Shown piece by piece: positions 53,507 through 62,253 of a DNA stretch of 64,000 nt. Below the pieces are notes generated by a model, which ran no database searches, was not told the DNA's origin, and worked only from the letters and a program-made list of their open reading frames with translations. The stretch's first letter is position 1. Each line of letters starts with the position of its first letter. The stretch is from JADJRH01 sp046351455 (GTDB lineage: Bacteria; Myxococcota_A; Polyangia; Polyangiales; Polyangiaceae). A program made the translations under genes and the position numbers. Where the stretch lies: assembly GCA_046351455.1 (NCBI GenBank), contig JAXLYM010000012.1, forward strand, positions 1 to 64,000, in the 5' to 3' direction.

Positions 53507-55099
53507 TCAGTTCGCGGTCTTCGCGGGGGCGGATCCGCCCTTGAGGGAGGCGGCCTTCTTCACGAGGGTCACCATCTCTTGCTGGTCGCGCTGGTCACCG
53601 GCGGCAGCGATCGCGACCTTCGCGACGTCGTCGAGCGTGTACTCCTTCGCGGCCGGGCTCTGGCGGAGGATCTCGGCGAAGCCGGTCACCGCGCTCGCGA
53701 AGCGGAACGTCTGCGGCGCCTTGTCGAACGTCGCGAACATGTCGTCCGTGCTCATCTTGAACGTGGACTCCACCGCGGCGTCGTCCTTCTTCGCGTCCGG
53801 ACCCTTCGCGCGGAGACGCACCGTCACCGGCGATGTCGTGGTGCTCTTCAAGACGACGTCGTACATCGCGGTCACCGCGTGGCCCGCGCCGACCTCGCCC
53901 GCGTCCACCTTGTCGTTGCGGAAATCCTTGTCGGCGATGTCGCGGTTCTCGTAGCCGATCAGGCGGTAGCTCTGCACGACCGACGGATCGAACTCGACCT
54001 GGATCTTCACGTCCTTCGCGACGACCTCGAGCATGCCGCCCACCTGCTCGGAGAAGACGCGCTTCGCCTGCTCGGCGCTGTCGATGTAGGAGTAGTTGCC
54101 GTCGCCCTTGTCCGCGAGCTGCTCCATCATCGTGTCCTTGTAGTTGCCGCTGCCGAAGCCGACCGTGCTCAGCGTGACGCCCTTCTCCTTGTAGCTCTCG
54201 ATCTGCTTCAGGATCTCTTCGTGCGACGTCGCGCCCACGTTCGCGTCGCCGTCGGAGAGGACGACGACGCGGTTCACGTGGCCCTTCACCAGCGTCGACG
54301 ACGCGAGGCGGTACGCGTTCTCGAGGCCGCTCGCCATCGCCGTGGAGCCGCCCGACGTGAGGTCGTCGATCGCCTGGAGGATCTTGCCCTTCTGATCGAT
54401 CCCCGTCGGCGCCAGCACCTCGCGCACGTCGCCCGCGTACGTGCACAGCGCGACGGTGTCGCCCGGCTTCAGCGAGTCGGTGAGCAGGCGCAGGCTCTTC
54501 TTCGCGAGGCCGATCTTGTCGTCGGACTGCATCGAGCCGCTCGTGTCGACGAGGTACACGAGGTGCACCGGCTTGCGATCCTTCGCGTCGATCCGCTTCG
54601 CCTGGAGCGCGACGCGGAGGAGCTGGTGGCCCTTCTGGAACGGCGACGGCGCGGACGCGAAGTGCACGGCGAACGGGCCCGATTTCGGCGCGGGGTACGC
54701 GTAGTCGAAGTAGTTGAGGTACTCCTCCGCGCGCACGGACTGGTACGGCGGCAGCGCGCCTTCGAGCAGCTTGCGGCGCGAGATCGCGTACGAGGCGGTG
54801 TCGACGTCGATCGCGAACGTGGAGAAGCGATCCTTCGCCGGGTCGACGATCGGGTTCACGCCGTAGTCCTTGTAGGCCTCGGTGCCCTGGACCTCGCCGG
54901 CGGGGACGGGGACGGCCATCGTGGCGGCGGGCGCGGCGCTCGCGGCGGCGGCGTACTGCGGCTGCTGCGGGAAGGCGTACGCCTGCGGAGGCGGCGCGGA
55001 GGCTTCTTTGTACGAGCCGGTGGGCGCCATCGCCCCGCACCCCGCGCCGAAACCCATCATCGCGACCACGAGCAGACCCATCTTCGCCATCGAGCGCAT
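53507..55099 (-). CDS. vWA-domain lipoprotein (YfbK-like)
   Basis: The 530-residue protein starts at ATG 55099, six bases after GGAGG. The signal ends MMGFGAGC. A Pro/Ala-rich linker precedes an N-terminal YfbK-type domain (FSTFAIDVDTASYAISRRKL). The vWA domain has the MIDAS motif VDTSGSMQSDDK and VVLSDGDANVGATS. A C-terminal YfbK domain ends at residue 520. The family is periplasmic and its role is unclear. It is divergent from the HtrA gene across 331 bases. Confidence 0.9.
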   Translation of the reverse strand: MRSMAKMGLLVVAMMGFGAGCGAMAPTGSYKEASAPPPQAYAFPQQPQYAAAASAAPAATMAVPVPAGEVQGTEAYKDYGVNPIVDPAKDRFSTFAIDVDTASYAISRRKLLEGALPPYQSVRAEEYLNYFDYAYPAPKSGPFAVHFASAPSPFQKGHQLLRVALQAKRIDAKDRKPVHLVYLVDTSGSMQSDDKIGLAKKSLRLLTDSLKPGDTVALCTYAGDVREVLAPTGIDQKGKILQAIDDLTSGGSTAMASGLENAYRLASSTLVKGHVNRVVVLSDGDANVGATSHEEILKQIESYKEKGVTLSTVGFGSGNYKDTMMEQLADKGDGNYSYIDSAEQAKRVFSEQVGGMLEVVAKDVKIQVEFDPSVVQSYRLIGYENRDIADKDFRNDKVDAGEVGAGHAVTAMYDVVLKSTTTSPVTVRLRAKGPDAKKDDAAVESTFKMSTDDMFATFDKAPQTFRFASAVTGFAEILRQSPAAKEYTLDDVAKVAIAAAGDQRDQQEMVTLVKKAASLKGGSAPAKTAN

Positions 55100-55430
55100 C
55101 GCATCCTCCATCCTCGTGTTCGGCCCGTTCGTGAGGAGAAGCGGGCGCAACGCGAGGGAACGTTGATCGTCGAGAAGGCGCCGCACCCGAGGGCGGCTCG
55201 CCTTGTTCGCGAAAAAAAACGACGCGACCGGAGGAGGCTTACAGTCGATTTTCGGTCACGAGCGCGCGGCGCGGATCCGGCGGCCCGGGCTCCGCCTCCG
55301 CGCGGGGCGGCCGGGAAGAATCCGAGCACCGAAACCGCGTGGAATTGTCCAAATTTTACCCAGGAATGGTCGCGGAGAAACGTCGGTTGAAGGCAGCGAA
55401 ACCGATCGCGTGCGACCATTGGAGACACAC
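55100..55430. other. 331-base divergent gap between the vWA and HtrA genes
   Basis: No gene is supported here. The gap must hold both promoters. GGAGG lies just before the vWA start, and GGAG lies before the HtrA start. An AT-rich patch at 55341-55360 contains GGAATTGTCC, and a run of eight A starts at 55211. I see no convincing -35/-10 pair or operator. Confidence 0.5.
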
Positions 55431-56891
55431 ATGAGTGACGTGCAGCTCTCGACCTCGACCTCCAGCCACTCACGACGCAGCCGTTTTGCGGGCGCCTTCG
55501 CGTTCTCCGCGCTCCTCTTCGCGCTGGGCGGGTGCCATCAGTCGGCCTCGAACCCGACGCCGATCCACGCGGCGGAGGCGGCCACCGCGCCCGTCGCGAC
55601 GCTCACCACACCGCAGGGGCCGTTGCCCACGCCCGCGACCTTCGACGTGGCGGCGCTCGCCGAGCGGGTGACGCCGATGGTCGTGAACATCACCGTGAAG
55701 GAGAAGGTCACGCTCACGTCGGCGATGGATCCGTTCGACTTCTTCCACCGCGGCGGCGAAGGCTCGGATCGCGAGATGACGCGCGTCGGCGTCGGCACCG
55801 GGTTCATCATCGATCCGGACGGCTACGTGGTGACGAACGAGCACGTGGTGCACGACGCGGACGAGCTCTCCGTGCGCCTCTCCAACGAGCACGAGTACGA
55901 GGCCGAGGTCGTGGGGCGCGATCGCAAGCTCGATCTGGCGCTCATCAAGCTGAAGGGCGCGTCGAACCTGCCGGCGGTGGAGCTCGGGTCCTCGGACACG
56001 CTGCGCGTCGGGGAGTCGGTGCTCGCGGTCGGCAATCCGTACGGGCTCGGGCACACCGTGACGCTCGGGATCGTGAGCGCGAAGGCGCGCACCATCGGCG
56101 CCGGGCCGTACGACGATTTCATCCAGACGGACGCGTCGATCAACCCCGGCAACAGCGGCGGGCCGCTCTTCAACTGGAAGGGGGAGGTCGTCGGCATCAA
56201 CGCGGCGATCCGCGCGGGCGCGAACGGGATCGGGTTCGCGATCCCCGTGAGCTCGCTGAAGGACATCCTGCCGCAACTCCGCGAGCGCGGGTTCGTGGAG
56301 CGCGGCAAGCTCGGGCTCGTGTTCCAGCCGCTGTCGGACGATCTGTCGAAGGCGCTCGGGACGCCGGACACGAAGGGCGCGCTGGTGTCGGAGCTGGAGT
56401 CGAACGGGCCGGCGGCGCGCGCGGGCATCAAGCTGCGCGACGTGGTGACGGCGGTGGACAAGACGCCGGTCGGGCACGCGGAGGATCTGCCGCGCATGGT
56501 CGCGAAGCACCCGCCGGGGACGAAGATCACCGTGACCGTGATGCGCGACGGCAAGCCGCAGGACGTGGTGGTGACGCTCGACAAGCTGCGCGACGACGAG
56601 GCCGCGCCGCCTCAGAAAGGGCCCGTGAAGCCCTCGGCCCCGCAGTCGGCGGACAAGCTCGGCATCCAGGTCTCGGACGCGCAGGCCGGCGGCGTGCGCG
56701 TCGACAAGGTGACGGGGAGCGCGCACGACCTCGGCCCCGGCGACATCATCGTGGACGTGAACGGGACGCCCGTCGCGGACACGGCGGCCCTCCGCGCGTC
56801 GCTCGCGAAGGTGAAGCCCGGCAGCATGGCGATCCTCCGCGTGAAGCGAGGCCGCGTGACGCAGTTCGCCGCGGTCCCGATCCCCAAGTAA
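55431..56891 (+). CDS. degP: HtrA/DegP-family serine protease, lipoprotein
   Basis: The 486-residue protein starts at ATG 55431 with GGAG 7 bases upstream. The lipobox is ALGGC. The trypsin-like triad is His in VTNEHVVHDADEL, Asp in DRKLDLALIKLKG and Ser in INPGNSGGPLFN. Two PDZ domains follow (VERGKLGLVFQPLSDDLSKA with ESNGPAARAGIK, and IQVSDAQAGGVRVDKV). Such proteases degrade or refold misfolded envelope proteins. Lipid anchoring is unusual for DegP and would fix it to a membrane. It converges on the LPG-synthase-like gene with 18 bases between. Confidence 0.93.
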   Translation: MSDVQLSTSTSSHSRRSRFAGAFAFSALLFALGGCHQSASNPTPIHAAEAATAPVATLTTPQGPLPTPATFDVAALAERVTPMVVNITVKEKVTLTSAMDPFDFFHRGGEGSDREMTRVGVGTGFIIDPDGYVVTNEHVVHDADELSVRLSNEHEYEAEVVGRDRKLDLALIKLKGASNLPAVELGSSDTLRVGESVLAVGNPYGLGHTVTLGIVSAKARTIGAGPYDDFIQTDASINPGNSGGPLFNWKGEVVGINAAIRAGANGIGFAIPVSSLKDILPQLRERGFVERGKLGLVFQPLSDDLSKALGTPDTKGALVSELESNGPAARAGIKLRDVVTAVDKTPVGHAEDLPRMVAKHPPGTKITVTVMRDGKPQDVVVTLDKLRDDEAAPPQKGPVKPSAPQSADKLGIQVSDAQAGGVRVDKVTGSAHDLGPGDIIVDVNGTPVADTAALRASLAKVKPGSMAILRVKRGRVTQFAAVPIPK

Positions 56892-56909
56892 GAAGAGAAT
56901 GGAAGGATT

Positions 56910-58163
56910 CTAAGCGGCGCCCGGACGCGATTCGGGCGCGCTCACTGCGGACGGCGGCGGATCCGACGCGAGCTGCTCGGATCGCTGCGACGCTCGTGCG
57001 GCCTCGTCGTTCGCGCGCTTCTCGGCCTCCACCTCTTTCACCTTCGACTCCAGGACGTCGGCGCCGAGGAAGCGGAAGACGTACACGCCGCCCACGAACA
57101 TGCACAAAAACTGCGCGAGGACGCGCCACACGAGGAGGTACGGCACCTCGAACGGGGCGCGCACCCACGGGGCCATCAGGACCTTCGAGGAGCCCTCGGC
57201 GAAGCCGCCCGCGCCCGGCACCGGCGCCAGGTAGAGCACGAAGTTGAGCAGCGCCTGCACCAGCACCACCTGCACGAGCGGCGGGCCGATCGTCACGAAC
57301 GAGGGCGGCGCCGTCGGCAGGCCGAGCGCGAGCAGGATGAAGTACGCGACAGCGAATCGGCTGCAAAAGAAGCCGAACGTGAGCAGGAAGGCCGCCGCAT
57401 AGGCGCGCTTGCCGCGCTTCATGTAGACGCGGAAGCCGTGGTGGAACTCGTCCACCGTGATCAGCATGCGCGCCGCGATCTCGCCCTTGTTCTGGAGCGA
57501 TTTCTCGGCCCACGGGCGCATGCGCTTCGACCGGGTGAGCAGGCGCAAGACGCCGTGCCACATAGGCGAGAAGACCGCGGCGCCCGCGCGGACGATGCCC
57601 TTCGCGAGCGGCGGATACGCGGCCGACAAGATCAGGAGCAGGAGGCCCGCGCCGAACACCGCCACGCCGAGGCCGAGCAGGAGGTCGACCTGCACGCTGC
57701 CGTGCACGAGGAACAGGCCCTCCGCGCGCAGCACGAAGATGAGCAGCGCCGACACGAGGAAGAATGTGATCGTGCACGAAGCGACGAGCAGCTCCGCCGT
57801 CGCGACGTCCGCGAAGCGCATGCCGCCGCTCATCAGCACCGCCACCTGCGCGGGCGCGGCGCCGAGCTGACCCGGGGTCACGCCGGCGGTGAACATCAGC
57901 ACGAACTCGGACACGATCGCCGTGCGGACCTTCAGCGTGGGGTGCAGCACGCGGCCGAGGAACCAGATGCGGAGGCCGCCGCAGATGCCCTCTTGCAGCG
58001 CCAGCACCGCCGCGAGCACGAGCCACAGCGGGCGCACGTTCGCGAAGCCGAGCGCGAGGCTCTTCTCGTCCGTGCCGCTGGAGGTGAACGTGAGGTACGC
58101 GAACGTGAGGAGCGTGATCCCGACGATGATCTGGATCCCGCGGACGATCGAGCGACGGTTCAT
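56910..58163 (-). CDS. LPG synthase-like (UPF0104) integral membrane protein
   Basis: The 417-residue protein starts at ATG 58163, overlapping the TGA of the phosphotransferase gene (ATGA). About eight membrane helices are visible (GIQIIVGITLLTFAYLTF, FVLMFTAGVTPGQLGAAP, VLVQALLNFVLYLAPVPGAG). The motifs TPGQLGAAPAQV and PGAGGFAEG match the flippase domain of lysyl-phosphatidylglycerol synthases and UPF0104 proteins. It lacks the aminoacyl transferase domain, so it is probably a lipid flippase or polyisoprenoid-linked glycan partner. It pairs with a lipid head-group enzyme. Confidence 0.85.
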   Translation of the reverse strand: MNRRSIVRGIQIIVGITLLTFAYLTFTSSGTDEKSLALGFANVRPLWLVLAAVLALQEGICGGLRIWFLGRVLHPTLKVRTAIVSEFVLMFTAGVTPGQLGAAPAQVAVLMSGGMRFADVATAELLVASCTITFFLVSALLIFVLRAEGLFLVHGSVQVDLLLGLGVAVFGAGLLLLILSAAYPPLAKGIVRAGAAVFSPMWHGVLRLLTRSKRMRPWAEKSLQNKGEIAARMLITVDEFHHGFRVYMKRGKRAYAAAFLLTFGFFCSRFAVAYFILLALGLPTAPPSFVTIGPPLVQVVLVQALLNFVLYLAPVPGAGGFAEGSSKVLMAPWVRAPFEVPYLLVWRVLAQFLCMFVGGVYVFRFLGADVLESKVKEVEAEKRANDEAARASQRSEQLASDPPPSAVSAPESRPGAA

Positions 58164-59176
58164 GCGGTCTGATCGGCGCGGCCGCCGAGGAGCGTCACGC
58201 CGGTGCGCGCGTCGAGGATGACCTGGAAGCCGAGCATCGCGCACGCGAGCACGACGAGCGCCGGCACCACAGACGGCTCCAGCGGGCGGCCGAGGAGCTT
58301 CCACACGACGATCGCGCCGACCGCGACGGCGCCGCCGAGGACGAACGGCTCCACCTGGGGGGGCTCCTTCTTGAGGCGGCGGGCCAGCATGCGCATGCCG
58401 AGGTGGATGTTGAGCGCGGAGGCGAGCGCGACGGCCCACAGCACGTCGACCGCGCCGACGACGACGCTGCCGAAGATGGCCGCGGCGAACGCGATGTACA
58501 CGAGGATCGGGCCCGTCGCGCGGACGCCGCACTGCGACGCCACGCGGACCAGGTTGCGCGCCATGCCGAAGAGGATCGTGGAGCAGGGCCAGAGCACCAT
58601 GACGTCGCGCACGTGGAGGCCGAACGCGATCTCCTTGCCCCACAAGGATTGGCCCGTGATGCCCGTGATGGCGAGCGTGATCGTGATGACGACGACCGAC
58701 TCCACCTGGTTCAACATTCCGACGCGGAAGACGCCGGTGTTCGACTGCTCCCAGTACGTGACCACCGCCGCGCCGGGGATGAGGATCGCCATCGCGACCC
58801 AGCCGAGGGTCGGGGCGCCGATCGCGTACGCGGAGAGGAGCGCGATGTAGACGGTGTTGAACTGGTCGAGGCCGTGATCGAGGAACTCACCGAACGGGGA
58901 GCACTGCTTCGTGCGGCGGGCGTGGGATCCGTCGGCGTTGTCGCACCAGTTGTAGAGGTTGACGCACAGCGCGGTGACGAAGAACGGCCAGCCCTTCTCT
59001 GGGCGCAGACCGAGCAGCAGCACGAGGCCGAAGAGGTTCACCAGATGCCCGACGTGCGTGATCGTGTTCGGGTGGATCTTCGCCGGGATGAACGGGAGGC
59101 ACGGGTCGACCACGTAGCGCCGGAAGTACGGCAGCAGGATCGAGCGGTCTTCCACCTTGTAAACGAGCTCGGCCAT
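58160..59176 (-). CDS. CDP-alcohol phosphotransferase (choline/ethanolamine type)
   Basis: The 338-residue membrane protein starts at ATG 59176. The family motif D-x2-DG-x2-AR-x8-G-x3-D-x3-D is complete, with Asp79, Asp82, Gly83, Ala86, Arg87, Gly96, Asp100 and Asp104. It has nine or ten membrane helices. The extended form around the motif (DGSHARRTKQ, FGEFLDHGLDQ) resembles eukaryotic choline/ethanolamine phosphotransferases more than bacterial PgsA. It would move a phospho-head group from CDP-alcohol to a diacylglycerol or similar acceptor. Coupling to the flippase-like gene suggests a shared pathway. Confidence 0.9.
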   Translation of the reverse strand: MAELVYKVEDRSILLPYFRRYVVDPCLPFIPAKIHPNTITHVGHLVNLFGLVLLLGLRPEKGWPFFVTALCVNLYNWCDNADGSHARRTKQCSPFGEFLDHGLDQFNTVYIALLSAYAIGAPTLGWVAMAILIPGAAVVTYWEQSNTGVFRVGMLNQVESVVVITITLAITGITGQSLWGKEIAFGLHVRDVMVLWPCSTILFGMARNLVRVASQCGVRATGPILVYIAFAAAIFGSVVVGAVDVLWAVALASALNIHLGMRMLARRLKKEPPQVEPFVLGGAVAVGAIVVWKLLGRPLEPSVVPALVVLACAMLGFQVILDARTGVTLLGGRADQTA

Positions 59177-59394
59177 CGAGATCCGAGGATACTCGGTCTC
59201 GCGACGGAGATGTAATTCGAATCCCCTTAATTTGACGCGAAATCAGGTTCGCGCGGGGCACCGCTGGGAGGACGGAGTCCTTTTCGCGGAGGCCGCAGCG
59301 GAGCGGCGAAGCCGCGCAGCGGAGGGCGCAGCGGAAAGGGCGCCGTCCTCGACGCTGCAGAGGTAGTGTTCAAAATTTCGACAGCTCGCTGCGA

Positions 59395-60159
59395 TCAGGA
59401 GGCGTTCGTGTCGTCTGCGCCGTCGTCGGCCCCGGGGCTGGTGTCGGGGCCGCGGCTCGGGTGGAGGCGGTACCAGCGGGCGAGCGGTGCGAGCAGCGCG
59501 TTCGAGAGCGCCTCGGAGCCGGAGATGCCGGGGTCCGAGAAGGTGACGACGCGGGCCACGTACTGGCGGAGCGCCACCATCGCCGCGGCGAGCTCCTCGT
59601 TGCGGCCTTTGCTGTTGTCGTCGTCGAGCGCGAGCAGCGGGCGCAGCGCCTCTTCGTAGGCCTTGTGCGTGCGGTACAGCTCCGCGAGGAACGAGGAGCC
59701 GCCGAGCACCGCGAACGTCTCCTCGTGGCCCTCGTTCGCGATCGAGTCGAGGCGGGCCTGCGACTCCGAGAACTGCACGCGGTACGGCAGGCGCGTGAAG
59801 GAGACGCCGTCGGGGAAGATCTGGCCGTAGAGCGCGCGGGCCTGCGGGACGTGGGCGTTCGCCTCCACCGGGAGCTTGCAGAAGCCCGAGAGCCAGAGGT
59901 GGGTCGCCTCCCACGCGTTGTCGATCGCGCGGTCCGCCTCCCTCTGGCGGTCGACGTCCCCGGCGCGCACGGAGACGCCCGTGATCGCGCCTTCGAGCGC
60001 GGCGTACGCGGCGCCGAGGCGCTGACGCGAGCGCTCGATGCCGGCCGGGAGCGGGCCCACGGAGGACGCGGCGGCCAGCATCTCGCCGAGGAGACCGGCC
60101 GCCTCGGGGGCGTTCAGTCGAGGGAGCTGGATGAGGTCGGAGGACGCGAGCGACGCCAT
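59395..60159 (-). CDS. Protein of unknown function
   Basis: The 254-residue protein starts at ATG 60159 (ASLASSDLIQLPRLNAPEAA). It has no signal peptide or membrane segment and appears helical throughout. Blocks such as EALRPLLALDDDNSKGRNE and VARVVTFSDPGISG do not match a family I know. The C-terminal tail is Asp/Gly-rich. It lies 76 bases after the MBL-fold gene on the same strand. Confidence 0.65.
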   Translation of the reverse strand: MASLASSDLIQLPRLNAPEAAGLLGEMLAAASSVGPLPAGIERSRQRLGAAYAALEGAITGVSVRAGDVDRQREADRAIDNAWEATHLWLSGFCKLPVEANAHVPQARALYGQIFPDGVSFTRLPYRVQFSESQARLDSIANEGHEETFAVLGGSSFLAELYRTHKAYEEALRPLLALDDDNSKGRNEELAAAMVALRQYVARVVTFSDPGISGSEALSNALLAPLARWYRLHPSRGPDTSPGADDGADDTNAS

Positions 60160-60179
60160 CGGGCCGCGTTTTACACCAA

Positions 60180-60256
60180 CTACGAGCGCGGCGTCTCGCC
60201 CTACAAGCGACGAGCGTCGCGTCACACCCTCCGAGCTACAAGCGTCGCGTCTCGCC
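60180..60256. repeat. Imperfect 21-base direct repeat around the end of the MBL-fold gene
   Basis: The last 21 bases of the MBL-fold gene (60236-60256) recur at 60180-60200 with three mismatches. The copy reads CTACGAGCG, then CGGCGTCTCGCC. A related stretch CTACAAGCGACGAGCGTCGC lies between them. It looks like a local duplication of the gene's 3' end. Confidence 0.6.
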
Positions 60257-61222
60257 GATGTCGAGGCACCAGAAGCGGGGCGCGTCCTCGGGGGTCTTGC
60301 AGAAGGCCACGCGCGCGCGCTCCGGGCCCTCGCCGAGCGGCTCGTCGGTCAGCTTGTACGTGCCCCAGTGCATCGCGACGAAATGCTTCGCGCCGAGCAT
60401 CTCGGCGGCCTTCGCGGACTCCTCCGGGTTCATGTGCTGCGGCTCCATGAACCAGCGGGGGCTGTAGGCGCCGACGGGGAGCATCGCCCAGTCGATCGGG
60501 GAGAAGCGCCTTCCGATCTCGGTGAAGTCGTCGAAGAAGCCGGTGTCGCCGGAGTGGTACGCGGCGCCCTCGGGGCCTCGGATCACGAAGCCGCCCCACA
60601 GGGCCTCGTTGCGGTCCCAGGGCATGCGCATCGACCAGTGACGCGACGGGACGAGGGTGATCTCCACCTGGCCCACGCGGAGGGTCTGCCACCAGTCGAT
60701 CTCGTCGATCGCGCCGGCGCCGAGCTTCGAGAGGAGCGCGCCGTTGCCGAGCGGGACCACGAAGCGCGGGCGGATCGGGGCCGTCTTCTTGCCGCGCTTC
60801 GCGGGATCCAGCGCGTGCGCCGCGAGGATGCGCGCGAGGGTCCACTCGTCGAAATGGTCGCGGTGGTTGTGCGTGAGGAGCACGACGTCGATGTCCGCGA
60901 GCTCCTCGATCGGGATGCCGGGCGGCGCGAGGCGCTTCGCGGGGCCGACCGCGAGGCCCATGTGCGGCGCGAGGATCGGATCGATCAGGATCCGAAGGCC
61001 GCCGAGCACCAGGAGGAACGACGCGTGGCCGATCCACGTGAGGGAGGCCTTGCCGCTCTCCACGAGCGAGCGATCGTAGGCGCGCGTCCCGACCTTGAAA
61101 TCAGGGGGGATCGCGATCGCGGGCGCCTCGGACGGGTCGTCCTTCTTGCCGGCGATCTTCCATTTGAGCATGTCGGCCGGGCCGCGCTCCGGCTGCGTGG
61201 CGAGGTGGCTGAAGCGTCCCAA
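60236..61222 (-). CDS. MBL-fold metallo-hydrolase (NAPE-PLD/UlaG type)
   Basis: The 328-residue enzyme starts at ATG 61222. SLTWIGHASFLLVLGGLRIL is followed by the metal motif THNHRDHFD with His118, His120, Asp122 and His123. PSRHWSMRMP, HSGDTGFFDDF and AMHWGTYKLTDEP provide the remaining ligands. The layout matches NAPE-specific phospholipase D and related hydrolases. There is no signal peptide. The substrate is unknown. It follows larE by 13 bases and is probably co-transcribed. Confidence 0.9.
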   Translation of the reverse strand: MGRFSHLATQPERGPADMLKWKIAGKKDDPSEAPAIAIPPDFKVGTRAYDRSLVESGKASLTWIGHASFLLVLGGLRILIDPILAPHMGLAVGPAKRLAPPGIPIEELADIDVVLLTHNHRDHFDEWTLARILAAHALDPAKRGKKTAPIRPRFVVPLGNGALLSKLGAGAIDEIDWWQTLRVGQVEITLVPSRHWSMRMPWDRNEALWGGFVIRGPEGAAYHSGDTGFFDDFTEIGRRFSPIDWAMLPVGAYSPRWFMEPQHMNPEESAKAAEMLGAKHFVAMHWGTYKLTDEPLGEGPERARVAFCKTPEDAPRFWCLDIGETRRL

Positions 61223-61235
61223 CGTTCTCTTCCTC

Positions 61236-62081
61236 TCAGTGGTCGACGACGCGGAGCGAGCGGCCGACGAGGACCTCGTTGTGGCTGCCGGTGCGGTAGC
61301 CGAGGAGATCGAGCGTGACGTAGCGGAAGCCGCTGTCCTTGCCTGCGGAGACGATCGCCGCGCGCATCGAGGGCTCGGCGGCGCGCGGGAGATCCGACGG
61401 ATCCAGCTCGATCCGCGCCAGCTCGTCGTGGTAGCGGACGCGCACCTGGCGGAAGCCGAGCGCGCGCAGCCGGGCCTCGAAGCCGCCGATCTTGTCGAGG
61501 CGCTCGCGCGTCACGCTGGTGCCGTACGGGATGCGGCTCGACAAACAGGCGGCCGCGGGCTTGTCCCAGATCGGCAGGCCCATCGCCTGCGCGCCCGCGC
61601 GGACGTCGGCCTTCGTGAAGGCGAGATCGACGAACGGGCTCACGACGCCGGCCTGCTTCGCGGCTTCGAGGCCGGGGCGGTAGTCGCCGAGGTCGTCCAG
61701 GTTGGTGCCGTTCACGATCGCCGAAAGGTCCCACTCGACGCGCTTCCGGGCCGCGATCCGGTAGAGCTCGCTCTTGCAGTGGAAGCAGCGATCCGGGGCG
61801 TTCTTCACGTAGTCGGGGTCCTCGATCTCCTGCGACTCGACGAGGCGGTGGTCGGCGCCGATGCGCTTCGCGAGCTCGATGGCCTCTTCGCGCTCGGCGG
61901 GGGCGAGGCTCGGGGAGACGGCCGTCATGCCGACGGCGCGCGGGCCCAAAACCTCGTGCGCGGCCGCCAGGAGGAACGCGCTGTCGACGCCGCCGGAGTA
62001 ACAGACCAGCACCGAGCCGAGGTCCGCGAGGCGCGCGCGGAGGGCGGTCAGCTTGGCGGTGATGTCGGGAGCGTCGTGCAT
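61236..62081 (-). CDS. larE: ATP-dependent sacrificial sulfur transferase LarE
   Basis: The 281-residue enzyme starts at ATG 62081. The PP-loop is SGGVDS at 29-34. Cys179 in AACLSSRIPYGT corresponds to the sulfur-donating Cys of LarE; NAPDRCFHCKSELY holds two more Cys. LarE turns its own cysteine, or a cluster, into the sulfur source for the nickel-pincer cofactor of lactate racemase. larA, larB and larC are absent here. It may serve another nickel-pincer enzyme elsewhere. The MBL-fold gene follows. Confidence 0.92.
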   Translation of the reverse strand: MHDAPDITAKLTALRARLADLGSVLVCYSGGVDSAFLLAAAHEVLGPRAVGMTAVSPSLAPAEREEAIELAKRIGADHRLVESQEIEDPDYVKNAPDRCFHCKSELYRIAARKRVEWDLSAIVNGTNLDDLGDYRPGLEAAKQAGVVSPFVDLAFTKADVRAGAQAMGLPIWDKPAAACLSSRIPYGTSVTRERLDKIGGFEARLRALGFRQVRVRYHDELARIELDPSDLPRAAEPSMRAAIVSAGKDSGFRYVTLDLLGYRTGSHNEVLVGRSLRVVDH

Positions 62082-62253
62082 GGGGCCGGGTCTAGCATGA
62101 AGATGGAGCCGAGACGCGCGGAGGACGCGACAGGGCACGACGTGGGGCGGCCCGCGGCCCGAAGAAAAAAAACTCCACGAAACGGCGGCCTACAGAAACT
62201 CACCGAGATACTTGCGGCGCGCCCGCGATGTGGGCCACGATCGAAGGCCGAAG

